In this document: piece after piece, positions 1 through 9,300 of the stretch
Layout of the letters: every line of letters starts with the position of its first letter
Position numbering within the stretch: the stretch's first letter is position 1
Assembly (NCBI GenBank): GCA_024642115.1
Contig: JAHEBU010000007.1
Coordinates: 124,001 to 188,000, forward strand
Source of the DNA: Marivivens sp.
GTDB lineage: Bacteria > Pseudomonadota > Alphaproteobacteria > Rhodobacterales > Rhodobacteraceae
DNA length: 64,000 nucleotides
Direction of reading: 5' to 3'
Notes under the pieces: generated by a model
Databases searched by the model: none
Seen by the model: only the letters and a program-made list of their open reading frames with translations
Told to the model about the DNA's origin: nothing
Position numbers and translations under genes: made by a program

Positions 1-1
1 C

Positions 2-370
2 GTGCTGGGCGATTTCAACGACGGGCCGGGGCTGGACGAATACGAACGCCTGTTTGGCCGGTCCAGCATCGAGATCGTCATGGGCGAAGGGGATGCCCTG
101 CCGCTGGTCGATCCACACGCCCACCTGATCCTGTCGACGCCGCTGGCCGCGGTACCTGCGACCTCGCGGTTTCGCATCCCGCCGGACGGGCATTACCTGT
201 CGGCCCTGCTGGATTACATCATGGTCAGCCCCGGTCTGGCGGCCCGTCAGCCCCGGTGGATGATCTGGCATCCCTTTGACAATCCACGCTGTTATGACGA
301 TCCGACATTGCGCGACGCCCTTTTGATGGCGTCGGACCATTTCCCGGTGACGGTCGATATCGACATCTGA
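2..370 (+). CDS. EEP-family phosphatase/nuclease, C-terminal part (partial)
   Basis: This is the carboxy-terminal part of an endonuclease/exonuclease/phosphatase (EEP) superfamily protein; the start lies left of the window. The visible 122 residues open with the conserved GDFND motif, whose Asp/Asn are metal and phosphate ligands in this fold, and end with SDHFPV, where the His is the usual general base. The family is broad (DNases, sphingomyelinases, inositol phosphatases), and the substrate cannot be read from this fragment. It ends with TGA, 37 bp before the next gene on the same strand. Confidence 0.8.
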   Translation: MLGDFNDGPGLDEYERLFGRSSIEIVMGEGDALPLVDPHAHLILSTPLAAVPATSRFRIPPDGHYLSALLDYIMVSPGLAARQPRWMIWHPFDNPRCYDDPTLRDALLMASDHFPVTVDIDI

Positions 371-407
371 TCTTGGGCTGACCGGGATCAATGCCTATAT
401 TGGTGTC

Positions 408-764
408 ATGAAACAGATGATCGCCATCGCCACGTTGACGCTTGCTGCTACCTCGGCCCAGCCGCAGGAGGCGGACCCGCCCAGCCTGATGGAGCAGGGG
501 GCCCGCCTGTTCATGGAAGGGCTGATGCAGGAAATGGAACCTGCGCTGAACGATCTGAAGGGCATGGCCGACGACTTTCAGCCCGCTCTGAAGGATTTCG
601 CTGAGCGGATGGGCCCCGCCCTGAGCGACCTGATGGCCAAGGTGGACAACATAGCCAATTACGAAGCGCCCGAGGTTCTGGACAACGGTGATATCCTGAT
701 CCGCCGCAAACCTGACGCCCCGCCCTATTTGGCCCCTGAGCCGTCCGAGAGTATCGACCTTTAA
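408..764 (+). CDS. Small exported protein of unknown function
   Basis: A 118-residue protein with a short amino-terminal signal-like segment (Lys, then an Ala/Thr/Leu-rich stretch ending near Ala17-Gln18). The mature part is acidic and helical, with repeated Met/Leu-rich heptad-like segments (LFMEGLMQEMEPALNDLK and following), then a Pro-rich tail. I do not recognise a functional family. A periplasmic location is inferred from the signal segment. Its TAA stop overlaps the stop of the convergent ppx gene by 4 bp. Confidence 0.6.
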   Translation: MKQMIAIATLTLAATSAQPQEADPPSLMEQGARLFMEGLMQEMEPALNDLKGMADDFQPALKDFAERMGPALSDLMAKVDNIANYEAPEVLDNGDILIRRKPDAPPYLAPEPSESIDL

Positions 765-2308
765 CCCCGGTAGGATACCTTGCATTTCGCCCCAAGGGCG
801 AGGGCAAGCGCGTTGAGCCGCGCTTCTGCGACTTCGCCGAACAGCGGGCGGGCGTGTTCGGTCACCACCAGTTCGAGCTCTTTCTTCTTGGGCTGCCATC
901 TGAGGTAGCCGGGCGCCTCGTCCGCATTCAGCCACAGCATCGCCCCAAGGCGCATCGCTTTGCCCAACACCTCGGCCTGCGCGATTTCGGCGTCGGTCAG
1001 CAGCTTGAACAAGGGTTCAAACCGCGACCCTTCGCGTTTGTTGGAATAGCGGTGCAACAGGGCCAGCCCCATGAACACCCGTTCCTGATGTTTCAGCCCA
1101 CCAAGGTTAGCCCGCGTCGCGTTGTCAAAGCTCGCCTCGTCCCGGTAGTCGGGGTGGGCGCGCCAGCTTACGTCGTGCAGAAGACAGGCCGCCTTGATGA
1201 TCCTCTGCCGCTGCCAGTCGGCCCGGGGGAACAGCGGCTGCACAAAATCATACAAAAGCTTGCCGAACCCGGGCAAACGGGCGTCTTTCCATTCGGCAAA
1301 ACGGCAGGCCTCGATCAGCGGATCGCGTTCGCGCAGTTCGCTGGGCATCTGTTCATAAAGCATCCCTTCGCGGATGCCATAGGCCGACACGGCGATGTCC
1401 TTTGGTTTGAAAACGCGGACCAGTTCGCGCAGGACCAGAACCGCCAGTGGCACCAGCGCCATGCGGTCCGACGAGATGCCACAGCGGTTGCGCAATTCTT
1501 CAAGGTCGGCCGTTGCGATATAATCCGCCGTCGCTGCGACCGCCCGCTGGTTCATCCGGTATTCGTGCAGAACGGTCAGGGGATAGCCCCGCCGCTCCAT
1601 GTCAACCCGCGCGATGGCCCGCCATGACCCGCCCACGATGAACAGGCGCATCCCGGTTTCCTGCTGCATCTCCTGGTGCAACTGGGCCACGACGCCTTTG
1701 ATGTAAGCCTTAAGCGCCTTCTTGCCGCCGCTGATCTCGCGCAGTTTCAGTGGTCCAAGCGGCGAGGTCAGCCGCCGCCCGACTTTGCCATCTGCCAGAT
1801 CGGCCAGTTCCATTGACGATCCGCCGATGTCGCAGACCATGCCATAGGACCCCGGCCAGCCGAGCAGAACCCCTTGGGCGGACAGTCGCGCCTCTTCCTG
1901 ACCGTCGATCACCCAAAGCCGCACCCCGGTTTCGCGCATCACCTCGTCGCGGAAATCCTGCCCGTCGGACGCTTCGCGCACGGCGGCGGTGGCGACGGCT
2001 GTCAGGGGCGGGATGCCCATTCCTTCGGCCAAGGCTGCAAAGCGGCGGATTGCCGACAGCGCCCGTTTGCGCCCTTCGGGGTTCAGCCGTCCGGTTTCGG
2101 ACAGTCCCGCGCCCAATGCGCACATGATCTTTTCGTTGTAGAAATAGGCGGGGCTGCGTGCCGCTCCGTCGAACACGACCAGACGGACCGAGTTCGATCC
2201 CACGTCCACAACCCCAACCCTGGCCAGCGCTCGTGCCTGCGGATCGTCGAACAACGGACGTCCGAAAGGGCCCCAATCCGGGCCTGGTGTCTGTGTCGTG
2301 CCGTCCAT
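761..2308 (-). CDS. ppx: Exopolyphosphatase, Ppx/GppA family
   Basis: Ppx/GppA phosphatase that removes terminal phosphate from polyphosphate or hydrolyses pppGpp. The ASKHA-type phosphate-binding motifs are present: DVGSNSVRL near residue 35 and DIGGSSMEL near residue 160. A carboxy-terminal HD-like region contains LLHDVSWRAHPDYR. About 515 residues, normal for the family. The chosen start (MDGTTQ) has GGGAG about 6 bp upstream; an alternative ATG lies 18 bp further out. It follows ppk on the same strand with a short gap, so synthesis and breakdown of polyphosphate are probably co-transcribed. Whether the main substrate is polyphosphate or pppGpp is not decided by the sequence; the neighbour favours polyphosphate. 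Confidence 0.93.
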   Translation of the reverse strand: MDGTTQTPGPDWGPFGRPLFDDPQARALARVGVVDVGSNSVRLVVFDGAARSPAYFYNEKIMCALGAGLSETGRLNPEGRKRALSAIRRFAALAEGMGIPPLTAVATAAVREASDGQDFRDEVMRETGVRLWVIDGQEEARLSAQGVLLGWPGSYGMVCDIGGSSMELADLADGKVGRRLTSPLGPLKLREISGGKKALKAYIKGVVAQLHQEMQQETGMRLFIVGGSWRAIARVDMERRGYPLTVLHEYRMNQRAVAATADYIATADLEELRNRCGISSDRMALVPLAVLVLRELVRVFKPKDIAVSAYGIREGMLYEQMPSELRERDPLIEACRFAEWKDARLPGFGKLLYDFVQPLFPRADWQRQRIIKAACLLHDVSWRAHPDYRDEASFDNATRANLGGLKHQERVFMGLALLHRYSNKREGSRFEPLFKLLTDAEIAQAEVLGKAMRLGAMLWLNADEAPGYLRWQPKKKELELVVTEHARPLFGEVAEARLNALALALGAKCKVSYRG

Positions 2309-2376
2309 GGAGTCTCCCGTTTCCATACCCTAGTTGGGCGGTCCAAGCGCCCATTGTCAATCAAACGATTGCGGGG

Positions 2377-4545
2377 TCAGTCGTCGGTATGGGTCAGTTG
2401 CGGCACATCCGCCGCCCCTGCCGACCCGCGCCCGGACAGCGACGGGTTTTCCATGAAGAACCGGTGGCAGCTGAAGGCGAACACGCCTTCCTCCAGCGGG
2501 GCGCGGGTGAATTTGCCGTCCGGCCCCATGATCCAGCTTTGCGCCACGTCGGCCATGTTGGCTGCCATGATCTGACTGACGATTTGTGCCTTGACCGTCG
2601 GGTTGGTGATTTCGATCAGCGTTTCGACCCGCCGGTTCAGGTTCCGCCCCATCCAGTCGGCCGACGAGATATAGACCTTGGCCCGCCGCGAGGGCAGGTC
2701 ATGCCCGTTGCCAAAGCAGACGATCCGGCTGTGTTCGAGAAACCGCCCGATGATCGACTTGACCCGGATGTTGTCCGACAACCCCTTGATCCCCGGGCGC
2801 AATCCGCAAATCCCCCGCACGACGAGGCTGATTTTCACCCCCGCCTGAGAGGCCGCATACAGCGCGTCGATCACGTCCTCTTCGATCAGTGAATTCATCT
2901 TGGCCCAGATCATGCCGGGTTTGCCTGCCCGTACATTTTCGGCCTCGCCCTCGATCCGTTCGATCAGCCGTTGCTTGAGGTCGATGGGCGAAATGGCGAG
3001 ATTTTCCAGCCCTTCGGGTTGGGCATAGCCGGACAGATAGTTGAACACCTTGGTCGCGTCCCGCCCCAGCCGCGCGTCGCAGGTGAAGAGCGACAGGTCG
3101 GTGTAAATGCGGGCGGTGATGGGGTGATAGTTGCCCGTGCCGTAGTGCGTGTAAGTGACCAATTGGTCCCCTTCGCGCCGGACGACCGTGCTGATCTTGG
3201 CGTGGGTTTTGTAGTTGAGGAAGCCGTAGACCACATGCGCCCCGGCCCGTTCCAGCCGCCGCGACTGTCGGATGTTGGCGGCCTCGTCGAACCGCGCCTT
3301 GAGTTCCACCAGAGCCGTGACCGATTTGCCGTCCTCGGCCGCTTCACACAGGGCCTCGACGATGGGCGAGTTGCGCGAGGTGCGGTAAAGCGTCTGTTTG
3401 ATCGCCACCACGTCGGGGTCCGCAGCCGCCTGTTTGAGAAAGCGGACGACCATATCGAAGGTCTCGTAGGGGTGGTGCAGCAGCATATCTTTCTGCCGGA
3501 TCGCGGCAAACATGTCGCCGTCGTGGTCCTGCACCCGTTCAGGCACTCGGGGTGTGTAGGGCGGCCAAAGGAGGTCGGGCCGGCTGTCGAGCACCAGTTC
3601 GGAGAGCGACGCGATGCCGATCAAGCCTTCGACCTCGACCACCTCATCTTCTGTGACGTGCAATTCCTCCATCACCATCGACTTGAGAGCGGGAGGCGCA
3701 TTGACGCTGAGTTTCATCCGCACCACCTCCCCCCGGCGGCGGCGTTTGAGCGCGGTTTCAAATTCGCGGACCAGATCCTCGGCCTCTTCCTCAAGCTCCA
3801 GATCGCTGTCGCGCAGGACGCGAAAGGCACAGTGTCCCTTGATCCGGTAGCCGGGAAACAGCCGCCCAAGGTGCAGCAGCAACAATTCTTCGAGCGGCAG
3901 GAACCGGTGCCCGCCATCGGTCGGGACGTTGATGAACCGGGGAATTTGCTGAGGCACGGGCAGCAAGGCCCGCAGCGGGCGACGGTCGGTCGAACGTTCC
4001 AGCTGCAACGCGAGCACGAACCCTTCGTTGGGGATGAAGGGGAACGGGTGCGCGGGGTCCACGGCCAGCGGCGAAAGGACCGGAAAGACGTTGCGCAAAA
4101 ACACATCCTCCAGATGCGGGATGTCGTCCGTTTCAAGCTGGTCGCGGGTCAAAAGGGCGATCCCTTGCGCACGCATTTCGGCGCTTAGCCGGTCAAAGAC
4201 ATCCTGTTGCCTGGCCATGAGCGCGCGGGCGTCTTCGTCGATCAGGACCAGTTGCCGGGCAGGAGTGAGCCCGTCGAGCGAGGGAGTGGTCGTCCCCGCA
4301 TGGGCCAGTTCGCGCAGGCCTGCCACCCGGACGGTATAGAACTCATCCAGGTTGGAGGCCGAAATCGACAGGAACCGCAGCCGTTCCAGCAGGGGAACCT
4401 TGGGATTGTCCGCCTCTTCCAGCACCCGCCAGTTGAACCCCAGCCAGCTGAGTTCGCGGTTGTAAAATCGCGCGGGGCCGGTCAGGTCCTCGTCGATTTC
4501 CACGCTGTCGGGAAACGGAGCCTCTAGGAAATCGGTCGGGTTCAT
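2377..4545 (-). CDS. ppk1: Polyphosphate kinase 1
   Basis: PPK1 makes polyphosphate reversibly from ATP. The 722-residue length fits the family. The amino-terminal domain opens with FYNRELSWLGFN, typical of PPK1. The two phospholipase-D-like catalytic domains carry KTHAKIS (the His equivalent to the autophosphorylated one), THYGTGNYH, and ISSADWMGRNLNRRVE near the end. The chosen start (MNPTDF) has AAGG at good spacing; an ATG 24 bp upstream has no ribosome site. It lies between hdaA (upstream, 39 bp) and ppx (downstream) on the same strand. Confidence 0.95.
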   Translation of the reverse strand: MNPTDFLEAPFPDSVEIDEDLTGPARFYNRELSWLGFNWRVLEEADNPKVPLLERLRFLSISASNLDEFYTVRVAGLRELAHAGTTTPSLDGLTPARQLVLIDEDARALMARQQDVFDRLSAEMRAQGIALLTRDQLETDDIPHLEDVFLRNVFPVLSPLAVDPAHPFPFIPNEGFVLALQLERSTDRRPLRALLPVPQQIPRFINVPTDGGHRFLPLEELLLLHLGRLFPGYRIKGHCAFRVLRDSDLELEEEAEDLVREFETALKRRRRGEVVRMKLSVNAPPALKSMVMEELHVTEDEVVEVEGLIGIASLSELVLDSRPDLLWPPYTPRVPERVQDHDGDMFAAIRQKDMLLHHPYETFDMVVRFLKQAAADPDVVAIKQTLYRTSRNSPIVEALCEAAEDGKSVTALVELKARFDEAANIRQSRRLERAGAHVVYGFLNYKTHAKISTVVRREGDQLVTYTHYGTGNYHPITARIYTDLSLFTCDARLGRDATKVFNYLSGYAQPEGLENLAISPIDLKQRLIERIEGEAENVRAGKPGMIWAKMNSLIEEDVIDALYAASQAGVKISLVVRGICGLRPGIKGLSDNIRVKSIIGRFLEHSRIVCFGNGHDLPSRRAKVYISSADWMGRNLNRRVETLIEITNPTVKAQIVSQIMAANMADVAQSWIMGPDGKFTRAPLEEGVFAFSCHRFFMENPSLSGRGSAGAADVPQLTHTDD

Positions 4546-4584
4546 GTGCGCCTTATCGGGGCCAAACATATACGTTTCATGACA

Positions 4585-5259
4585 CTATGAGGCGTCGGCC
4601 GTTCCATTGTCCAGCAGGTCCGCTGCGAGTTTGAGAGTGATTTCGCGCCCTTGGGCCAAAGCGGCGGCATCCAGGTCCGCCACGATCCGGGCTGCGGCCG
4701 CAAAGGACCGTTCGATGCGTGGTGCGAGGTAGCGCAAAACCTGTGGCTGCGGCGCAAGTTGCCTATCGTTGAACAGCTTCATCATGACAGCGGCCAGCAA
4801 CGTGTCGTCGGGGTCGTCGATGGTCACGGTGGCGGTCGCCTGCATTCGGCTGGCAAGGTCGGGCAGGCGCAGCGGCCAGCGGGCGGGTGGGACCCCGGAG
4901 GTCAGCAGCAGCCGACCGCCCGTGTGCCTGAGGTGATTGTGCAGGTGAAACAGGGCCTCTTCGGCGTGGGGAGGCAGGTGTTCGGCATCCTCGATCACCA
5001 CGTTGGGCAGGTCAGGGGCAGACAGGTCTGGCCCAAGGTCGGCTGCCGCAATCACCCATGCCGGATGCGATTGGGCAAAAACCCGGGCCAGATGCGTCTT
5101 GCCTGATCCGGGCGGGCCGATCAGGGCAAGTTTCCCATCGGGCCAATGGCCGGGGTCGGATACCATCGCAAAAGCACGGTCGTTGGCCTGCGTCACAAAG
5201 AAATCGCCAGCCCCCAGCGCCACCCGCACCGGCCAGTCAAAGCTAAGCTGTTCGGCCAT
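4585..5259 (-). CDS. hdaA: DnaA-related AAA+ protein, HdaA/Hda type
   Basis: A short DnaA-like ATPase of about 224 residues without the DnaA DNA-binding domain. In Alphaproteobacteria HdaA works with the sliding clamp to inactivate DnaA-ATP and prevent over-initiation of replication. The start MAEQLSFDW includes the QLSF clamp-binding type sequence. The Walker A motif is GPPGSGKTH and the acidic Walker B region is VVIEDAEHL. It begins immediately after the perM stop codon (TAG, then G, then ATG), so it is very probably translated from the same transcript. An in-frame ATG 21 bp upstream would overlap perM and is less likely. Confidence 0.88.
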   Translation of the reverse strand: MAEQLSFDWPVRVALGAGDFFVTQANDRAFAMVSDPGHWPDGKLALIGPPGSGKTHLARVFAQSHPAWVIAAADLGPDLSAPDLPNVVIEDAEHLPPHAEEALFHLHNHLRHTGGRLLLTSGVPPARWPLRLPDLASRMQATATVTIDDPDDTLLAAVMMKLFNDRQLAPQPQVLRYLAPRIERSFAAAARIVADLDAAALAQGREITLKLAADLLDNGTADAS

Positions 5260-5260
5260 C

Positions 5261-6322
5261 CTAGTCGGGGTCCCCAACACCCTGATACAGAAGGCTTTCT
5301 TTATACTTTGTGATGGCGAACCGGGTCACGACACCGATCATTGCGGCCACCGGAACGGCGACGAGCAGTCCCACAAAGCCGAACATCGCGCCAAAGATCG
5401 ACAGCGCGAAGATCAGCCAGACCGGGTGCAACCCCACCGATTTTCCGACGAGGCGAGGGGTCACGATGTTGCCTTCCAGAAACTGGCCCACGGCAAAGAT
5501 CGCAATAACCGCACCGATCCAGAATGGATCGCCCCAGAACTGAAAGATCGCAAGACCAATGGCCAGCACCCCGCCGACCAGAGCGCCCACATAGGGGATA
5601 AAGGTGATCAGCCCGGCTATGGCCCCGACCACAAGCCCGAAATTCAGACCGACCGACATCAGCCCCACGGCATAGAACGTGCCCATCACAAGACAGACCG
5701 TCCCCTGTCCGCGGATAAAGCTGGCCAGCGTCCTGTCGATATCGGCGCAGATCGACCGGATGACTGGGGCGTGGTCACGCGGCAACAAATCGTCAACCTC
5801 GGCCACCATGTGGTCCCAGTCCAGCAGCAGGTAAAACGCCACCACGGGCACGACGACCAGCAGGACAACGATGTTGATGAGGCTGACGGCGGAACTGAGC
5901 ACGCCGTTGAAGAAATCGCCACCTTTGGCCTGGATGGCCTGACCTATGGCCAGTAATTGTTGGCGGATCGTGCTGTTGTCCTCCATGATCTGGGGGAACT
6001 TGGCAGTCAGCCAAGTCTGGAGTTGTTCAAACAGGGCAGGGGCCGTGTTGATCAACTGGGTTGTCTGCCGGATCAGGGTGGGGATCACCAGCAGAAACAA
6101 CAAGACAAACACCAGGACGGCGACCAGCGTGATACCCGCGACTGACATCACCCGGCTCAGCCCCAACCGTTCCAGCCGGTCCGCAATCGGGTCTAGGCAA
6201 TAGGCGATGGCGCCGCCCAAGATGAAAGGCAGGATGACGTTTCCGAGCGCGTACATAACGACCAGAAACACCGCAAGTGCGATGCCCCAATAGGTCGCTT
6301 GTCTTTGCACAGGCAGAGCCAT
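5261..6322 (-). CDS. AI-2E/PerM family membrane transporter
   Basis: A 353-residue polytopic inner-membrane protein of the AI-2E transporter (PerM/UPF0118) family. It shows paired hydrophobic segments at the amino end, a central soluble stretch (roughly residues 75-130), and a hydrophobic carboxy-terminal half with the family-typical stretch GLNFGLVVGAIAGLITFIP. The substrate is not known for most members. It is the first gene of the minus-strand perM-hdaA-ppk-ppx run; perM next to hdaA is a familiar alphaproteobacterial arrangement. Confidence 0.87.
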   Translation of the reverse strand: MALPVQRQATYWGIALAVFLVVMYALGNVILPFILGGAIAYCLDPIADRLERLGLSRVMSVAGITLVAVLVFVLLFLLVIPTLIRQTTQLINTAPALFEQLQTWLTAKFPQIMEDNSTIRQQLLAIGQAIQAKGGDFFNGVLSSAVSLINIVVLLVVVPVVAFYLLLDWDHMVAEVDDLLPRDHAPVIRSICADIDRTLASFIRGQGTVCLVMGTFYAVGLMSVGLNFGLVVGAIAGLITFIPYVGALVGGVLAIGLAIFQFWGDPFWIGAVIAIFAVGQFLEGNIVTPRLVGKSVGLHPVWLIFALSIFGAMFGFVGLLVAVPVAAMIGVVTRFAITKYKESLLYQGVGDPD

Positions 6323-6376
6323 CTTGCGTCGTTCCCTTTTTTGTCCAGTCCTATGTCAGGCCTTGGCGGGCGCAGA

Positions 6377-7336
6377 TCAAGCCCTGATGTCAGCGGGAAG
6401 GGGGGGGTGGCCAACGTTGAGCGGCAGAAGCATCGTGGCGATCACGTCCCGAAGCCAGCAATGGGCCGGATTGGCCGAGGACCGTCGGTGCCAGATCATC
6501 CGCATCAGCGCGACGGGCAGCGGCATCGGGGCCTTATAGACTGCAAGCCCCAGCGTGGGCGCAAGCCGATTGGCAAGCGACGTCGGCAGCAGGCCGATCA
6601 GATCGCTTTTGCTGATCGCCCGGGCCACGCCCGAAAACACCGGCAACGTCATCGCCACACGCCGTTCCCGCCCCACTGCGGCCAGCGCCGCATCGCCCAT
6701 CGCCTGCAAGTTGCCTTCGGGGGAAAACAGCACATGATCGAGATCGCAGAACAGGTCCAGCGGGATAACCATTCCGGTCAGGATTCCCGCCTGCTTTAGC
6801 GCATCATGCCCGCGCCGCGCCGCAACGCAAAAAGACGCGTGAAAGACTGGCCGGCTGTCTGCCCAGTCGGGCAGGTTGGTGGCCGGGACCAATGCCAGAT
6901 CAACGGTGTCCCGCTCCAGCGTCGCCACATAGCTTTGCGGCACAAGATCGATCAGTTGCACCCGGATGCCCGGTGCATGTTCCGCCATGTACAACGCGAG
7001 GTCCGGCAACAGCATTTCGGCAAAGAAATCGCTGCCCGACAGGCGAAAACTCTGGCTGGCCGTGGCCGGATCAAAGGCCTGACGTCCGTTCAAAAGCGCC
7101 TCGATCCCGTCCAGCGTCTGCCGCAGCGAGACCGAGATCTGCCGCGCATAGTCGGTAGGCACCAGCCCCTTGCCCTGTCGCACGAACAGTGGATCGTTCA
7201 GCGCGTGTCGCAACCGGCCCAATGCGGCTGACACCGCCGGTTGGGACAGTCCCACCCGGTCTGCCGCCCGCACGGTCGAGCCCTCGCGCAAGAGCGCATC
7301 AAGGATTTTGAGCAGGTTCAGGTCAAAGCCAGACAT
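6377..7336 (-). CDS. LysR-family transcriptional regulator
   Basis: LysR-type regulator with an amino-terminal winged helix-turn-helix (GSTVRAADRVGLSQPAVSAALGRLR, shown in part) followed by a periplasmic-binding-like effector domain. The start MSGFDLNLL is the conventional position for this family, though ATG codons exist at 6 and 42 bp upstream and none has a strong ribosome site. About 319 residues. It is divergently arranged with the cupin gene across roughly 100 bp, the classic LysR layout, so the cupin is its most likely target. The inducer is unknown. Confidence 0.9.
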   Translation of the reverse strand: MSGFDLNLLKILDALLREGSTVRAADRVGLSQPAVSAALGRLRHALNDPLFVRQGKGLVPTDYARQISVSLRQTLDGIEALLNGRQAFDPATASQSFRLSGSDFFAEMLLPDLALYMAEHAPGIRVQLIDLVPQSYVATLERDTVDLALVPATNLPDWADSRPVFHASFCVAARRGHDALKQAGILTGMVIPLDLFCDLDHVLFSPEGNLQAMGDAALAAVGRERRVAMTLPVFSGVARAISKSDLIGLLPTSLANRLAPTLGLAVYKAPMPLPVALMRMIWHRRSSANPAHCWLRDVIATMLLPLNVGHPPLPADIRA

Positions 7337-7438
7337 ATTCATAAGACGAATAGATATCATACAATCAATCAGTTTCATAAGTCGATTTTTTCGCGGCAGA
7401 CTGACCCCATCTTACCCTTGCTGAGGAAGGAACGCGTC
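7337..7438. promoter_or_regulatory. Divergent regulatory region between LysR gene and cupin gene
   Basis: AT-rich intergenic stretch between two divergent genes. It contains a direct repeat, CATAAGACGAAT at about 7340 and CATAAGTCGATT at about 7376, with start points 36 bp apart, and several TGATTGAT-like half sites. These are candidate LysR binding sites; that function is inferred from position. Confidence 0.4.
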
Positions 7439-7888
7439 ATGCCCACTGCCGTTTTGGGTGCGGACAGCATCGAATGGATGGGGACCGTTTATCGGACCCT
7501 GTTGAGCGCAGATCAGACCGGTGGCGCCATCGGGATTTTCGAAAGCGTCAGCGGTCCCGGCGGCGGCCCGCCCCGCCATGTCCACGAGGCCGAGGACGAG
7601 ACCTTTGTCGTCATGTCCGGGCAGCTCGAGGTCTGGATCGATGGGCACAGCCGGATCTGTGGGCCGGACGAGGCGGCGTTTGTTCCGCGAGGTACGCCCC
7701 ATGCGTTTCGTGTGGTCGGGGCCGAGCCGTCGCGCCACCTTACCATTGTTACCCCGGGCGGGTTCGAGAGGTTTTTCGACGTGATGGTGGACCGCGGTCT
7801 GGCCATCCCGCAGGACATGCCCGCGATCACGGCTGTGGCACAGACCTTTCACTTGCGCTTTACGGGGCCCCCGCTGGCTGCCGGATGA
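7439..7888 (+). CDS. Cupin-domain protein
   Basis: A 149-residue single-domain cupin. The first cupin motif is seen as PPRHVHEAEDETFVVMSG (His-x-His and Glu metal ligands) and the second around PRGTPHAFRVVG. The start ATG is preceded by AGGAAGG at suitable spacing. Proteins of this size are often isomerases, dioxygenases or sensors of small metabolites; nothing here fixes the substrate. It is divergent from a LysR regulator that probably controls it. Confidence 0.8.
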   Translation: MPTAVLGADSIEWMGTVYRTLLSADQTGGAIGIFESVSGPGGGPPRHVHEAEDETFVVMSGQLEVWIDGHSRICGPDEAAFVPRGTPHAFRVVGAEPSRHLTIVTPGGFERFFDVMVDRGLAIPQDMPAITAVAQTFHLRFTGPPLAAG

Positions 7889-7962
7889 CGGTGATGGGCG
7901 CTTGCCTGCCCGCGTCTGCCCAATTACACCGCTGGGGAACTTGCCTTTGACAGGACCCCAAA

Positions 7963-9300
7963 ATGCGTCTCAGCCGCTACTTTCTTCCCGTTCTCAAAGA
8001 AAATCCGGCCGAGGCGCAGATCGTGTCGCACCGCTATATGCTGCGCGCCGGGATGATCAAGCAGCAGCAGGCGGGCATCTATTCCTGGCTGCCCCTTGGC
8101 TTCAAGGTGCTGCGCCGGATCGAAGAGATCGTGCATCAGGAACAGCAGCGCGCGGGCCATATCCCGTTGCTCATGCCTACGTTGCAGGGCGCGGATCTGT
8201 GGCGCGAATCCGGTCGTTATGACGACTACGGGCAGGAGATGCTGCGCATCACTGATCGTCAGGGCCGCGAGATGCTGTATGGCCCGACCAACGAAGAGAT
8301 GATCACCGATATTTTCCGCAGTCATGTGGGCAGCTACAAGGATCTGCCGCTGACCCTGTATCACATCCAGTGGAAGTTCCGGGACGAGATGCGTCCCCGG
8401 TTCGGCGTCATGCGCGGCCGCGAGTTCCTGATGAAGGACGGCTATAACTTTGACATCGACAAGGACGCCGCCCTTCACGCCTATAACCGCCACATGGTGA
8501 GCTACCTGCGCACCTATGAGCGGATGGGACTGACGGCGATCCCGATGCGCGCGGACTCCGGCCCCATCGGTGGCGATGACACGCATGAATTCCTCGTGCT
8601 GGCCTCCACGGGTGAATCCGAGGTGTTTTATGACAGCGCGGTCACCGACCTGCGCCTGGGCGACCGGGCCATCGACTATGACGACCGCGACCAGGTGGCC
8701 TCGGTCTGCCGCGAGTTCACCACGCTTTATGCCCGCACCGACGAGACCCACAAAGAGGACCTGTTCAATCAGATCCCCGAGGAACGCCGCAAGGTGGGCC
8801 GGGGGATCGAGGTGGGCCAGATTTTCTATTTCGGCACCAAATATTCCGAACCGATGAAGGCGACCGTTCAGGGGCCGGACGGTGCCATCGTGCCCGTTCA
8901 CATGGGGTCGCACGGCATCGGCGTGTCGCGCCTGCTGGGGGCCATCATCGAGGCGTCGCATGACGACAAGGGCATCATCTGGCCCGAGGGTGTGACCCCG
9001 TTCCATTGCGGGATCGTCAACCTCAAGCAGGGCGATGCCGAAGCGGATGCAGCGTGTGAGGCGATCTATGCCTCGCTCACCGCCCTTGGCCTTGACCCCC
9101 TTTACGATGACCGCGACGAACGGGCGGGGGGCAAGTTTGCCACGATGGACCTGATTGGCCTGCCGTGGCGGATCACCGTCGGTCCGCGCGGCCTAAAGAA
9201 CGGGGTGGTCGAACTGACCAGCCGCCGCACCGGAGTCAGCGAAGAGATGCCCCCCGAAGAGGCCGTACAGCGGATCGCCAAGATCTACGCCGGGATCTGA
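7963..9300 (+). CDS. proS: Prolyl-tRNA synthetase, short alphaproteobacterial form
   Basis: Class II aminoacyl-tRNA synthetase charging tRNA-Pro. At 445 residues it is the short form lacking the editing insertion domain of E. coli ProS. Class II features are visible: [11 protein letters not shown], the motif 2 region [20 protein letters not shown], and motif 3 [14 protein letters not shown], followed by an anticodon-binding domain. The ATG is preceded by CAGGA. Its TGA overlaps the ATG of the next membrane-protein gene by 1 bp, indicating co-translation. Confidence 0.97.
   Translation: MRLSRYFLPVLKENPAEAQIVSHRYMLRAGMIKQQQAGIYSWLPLGFKVLRRIEEIVHQEQQRAGHIPLLMPTLQGADLWRESGRYDDYGQEMLRITDRQGREMLYGPTNEEMITDIFRSHVGSYKDLPLTLYHIQWKFRDEMRPRFGVMRGREFLMKDGYNFDIDKDAALHAYNRHMVSYLRTYERMGLTAIPMRADSGPIGGDDTHEFLVLASTGESEVFYDSAVTDLRLGDRAIDYDDRDQVASVCREFTTLYARTDETHKEDLFNQIPEERRKVGRGIEVGQIFYFGTKYSEPMKATVQGPDGAIVPVHMGSHGIGVSRLLGAIIEASHDDKGIIWPEGVTPFHCGIVNLKQGDAEADAACEAIYASLTALGLDPLYDDRDERAGGKFATMDLIGLPWRITVGPRGLKNGVVELTSRRTGVSEEMPPEEAVQRIAKIYAGI

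Noticed and set aside
225-935. Minus-strand open frame over the EEP tail and small exported gene
   Set aside because: No recognisable motifs, overlaps supported genes on the other strand.
2971-4188. Plus-strand 405-codon open frame opposite ppk
   Set aside because: Antisense to a clear PPK1; composition typical of shadow frames.
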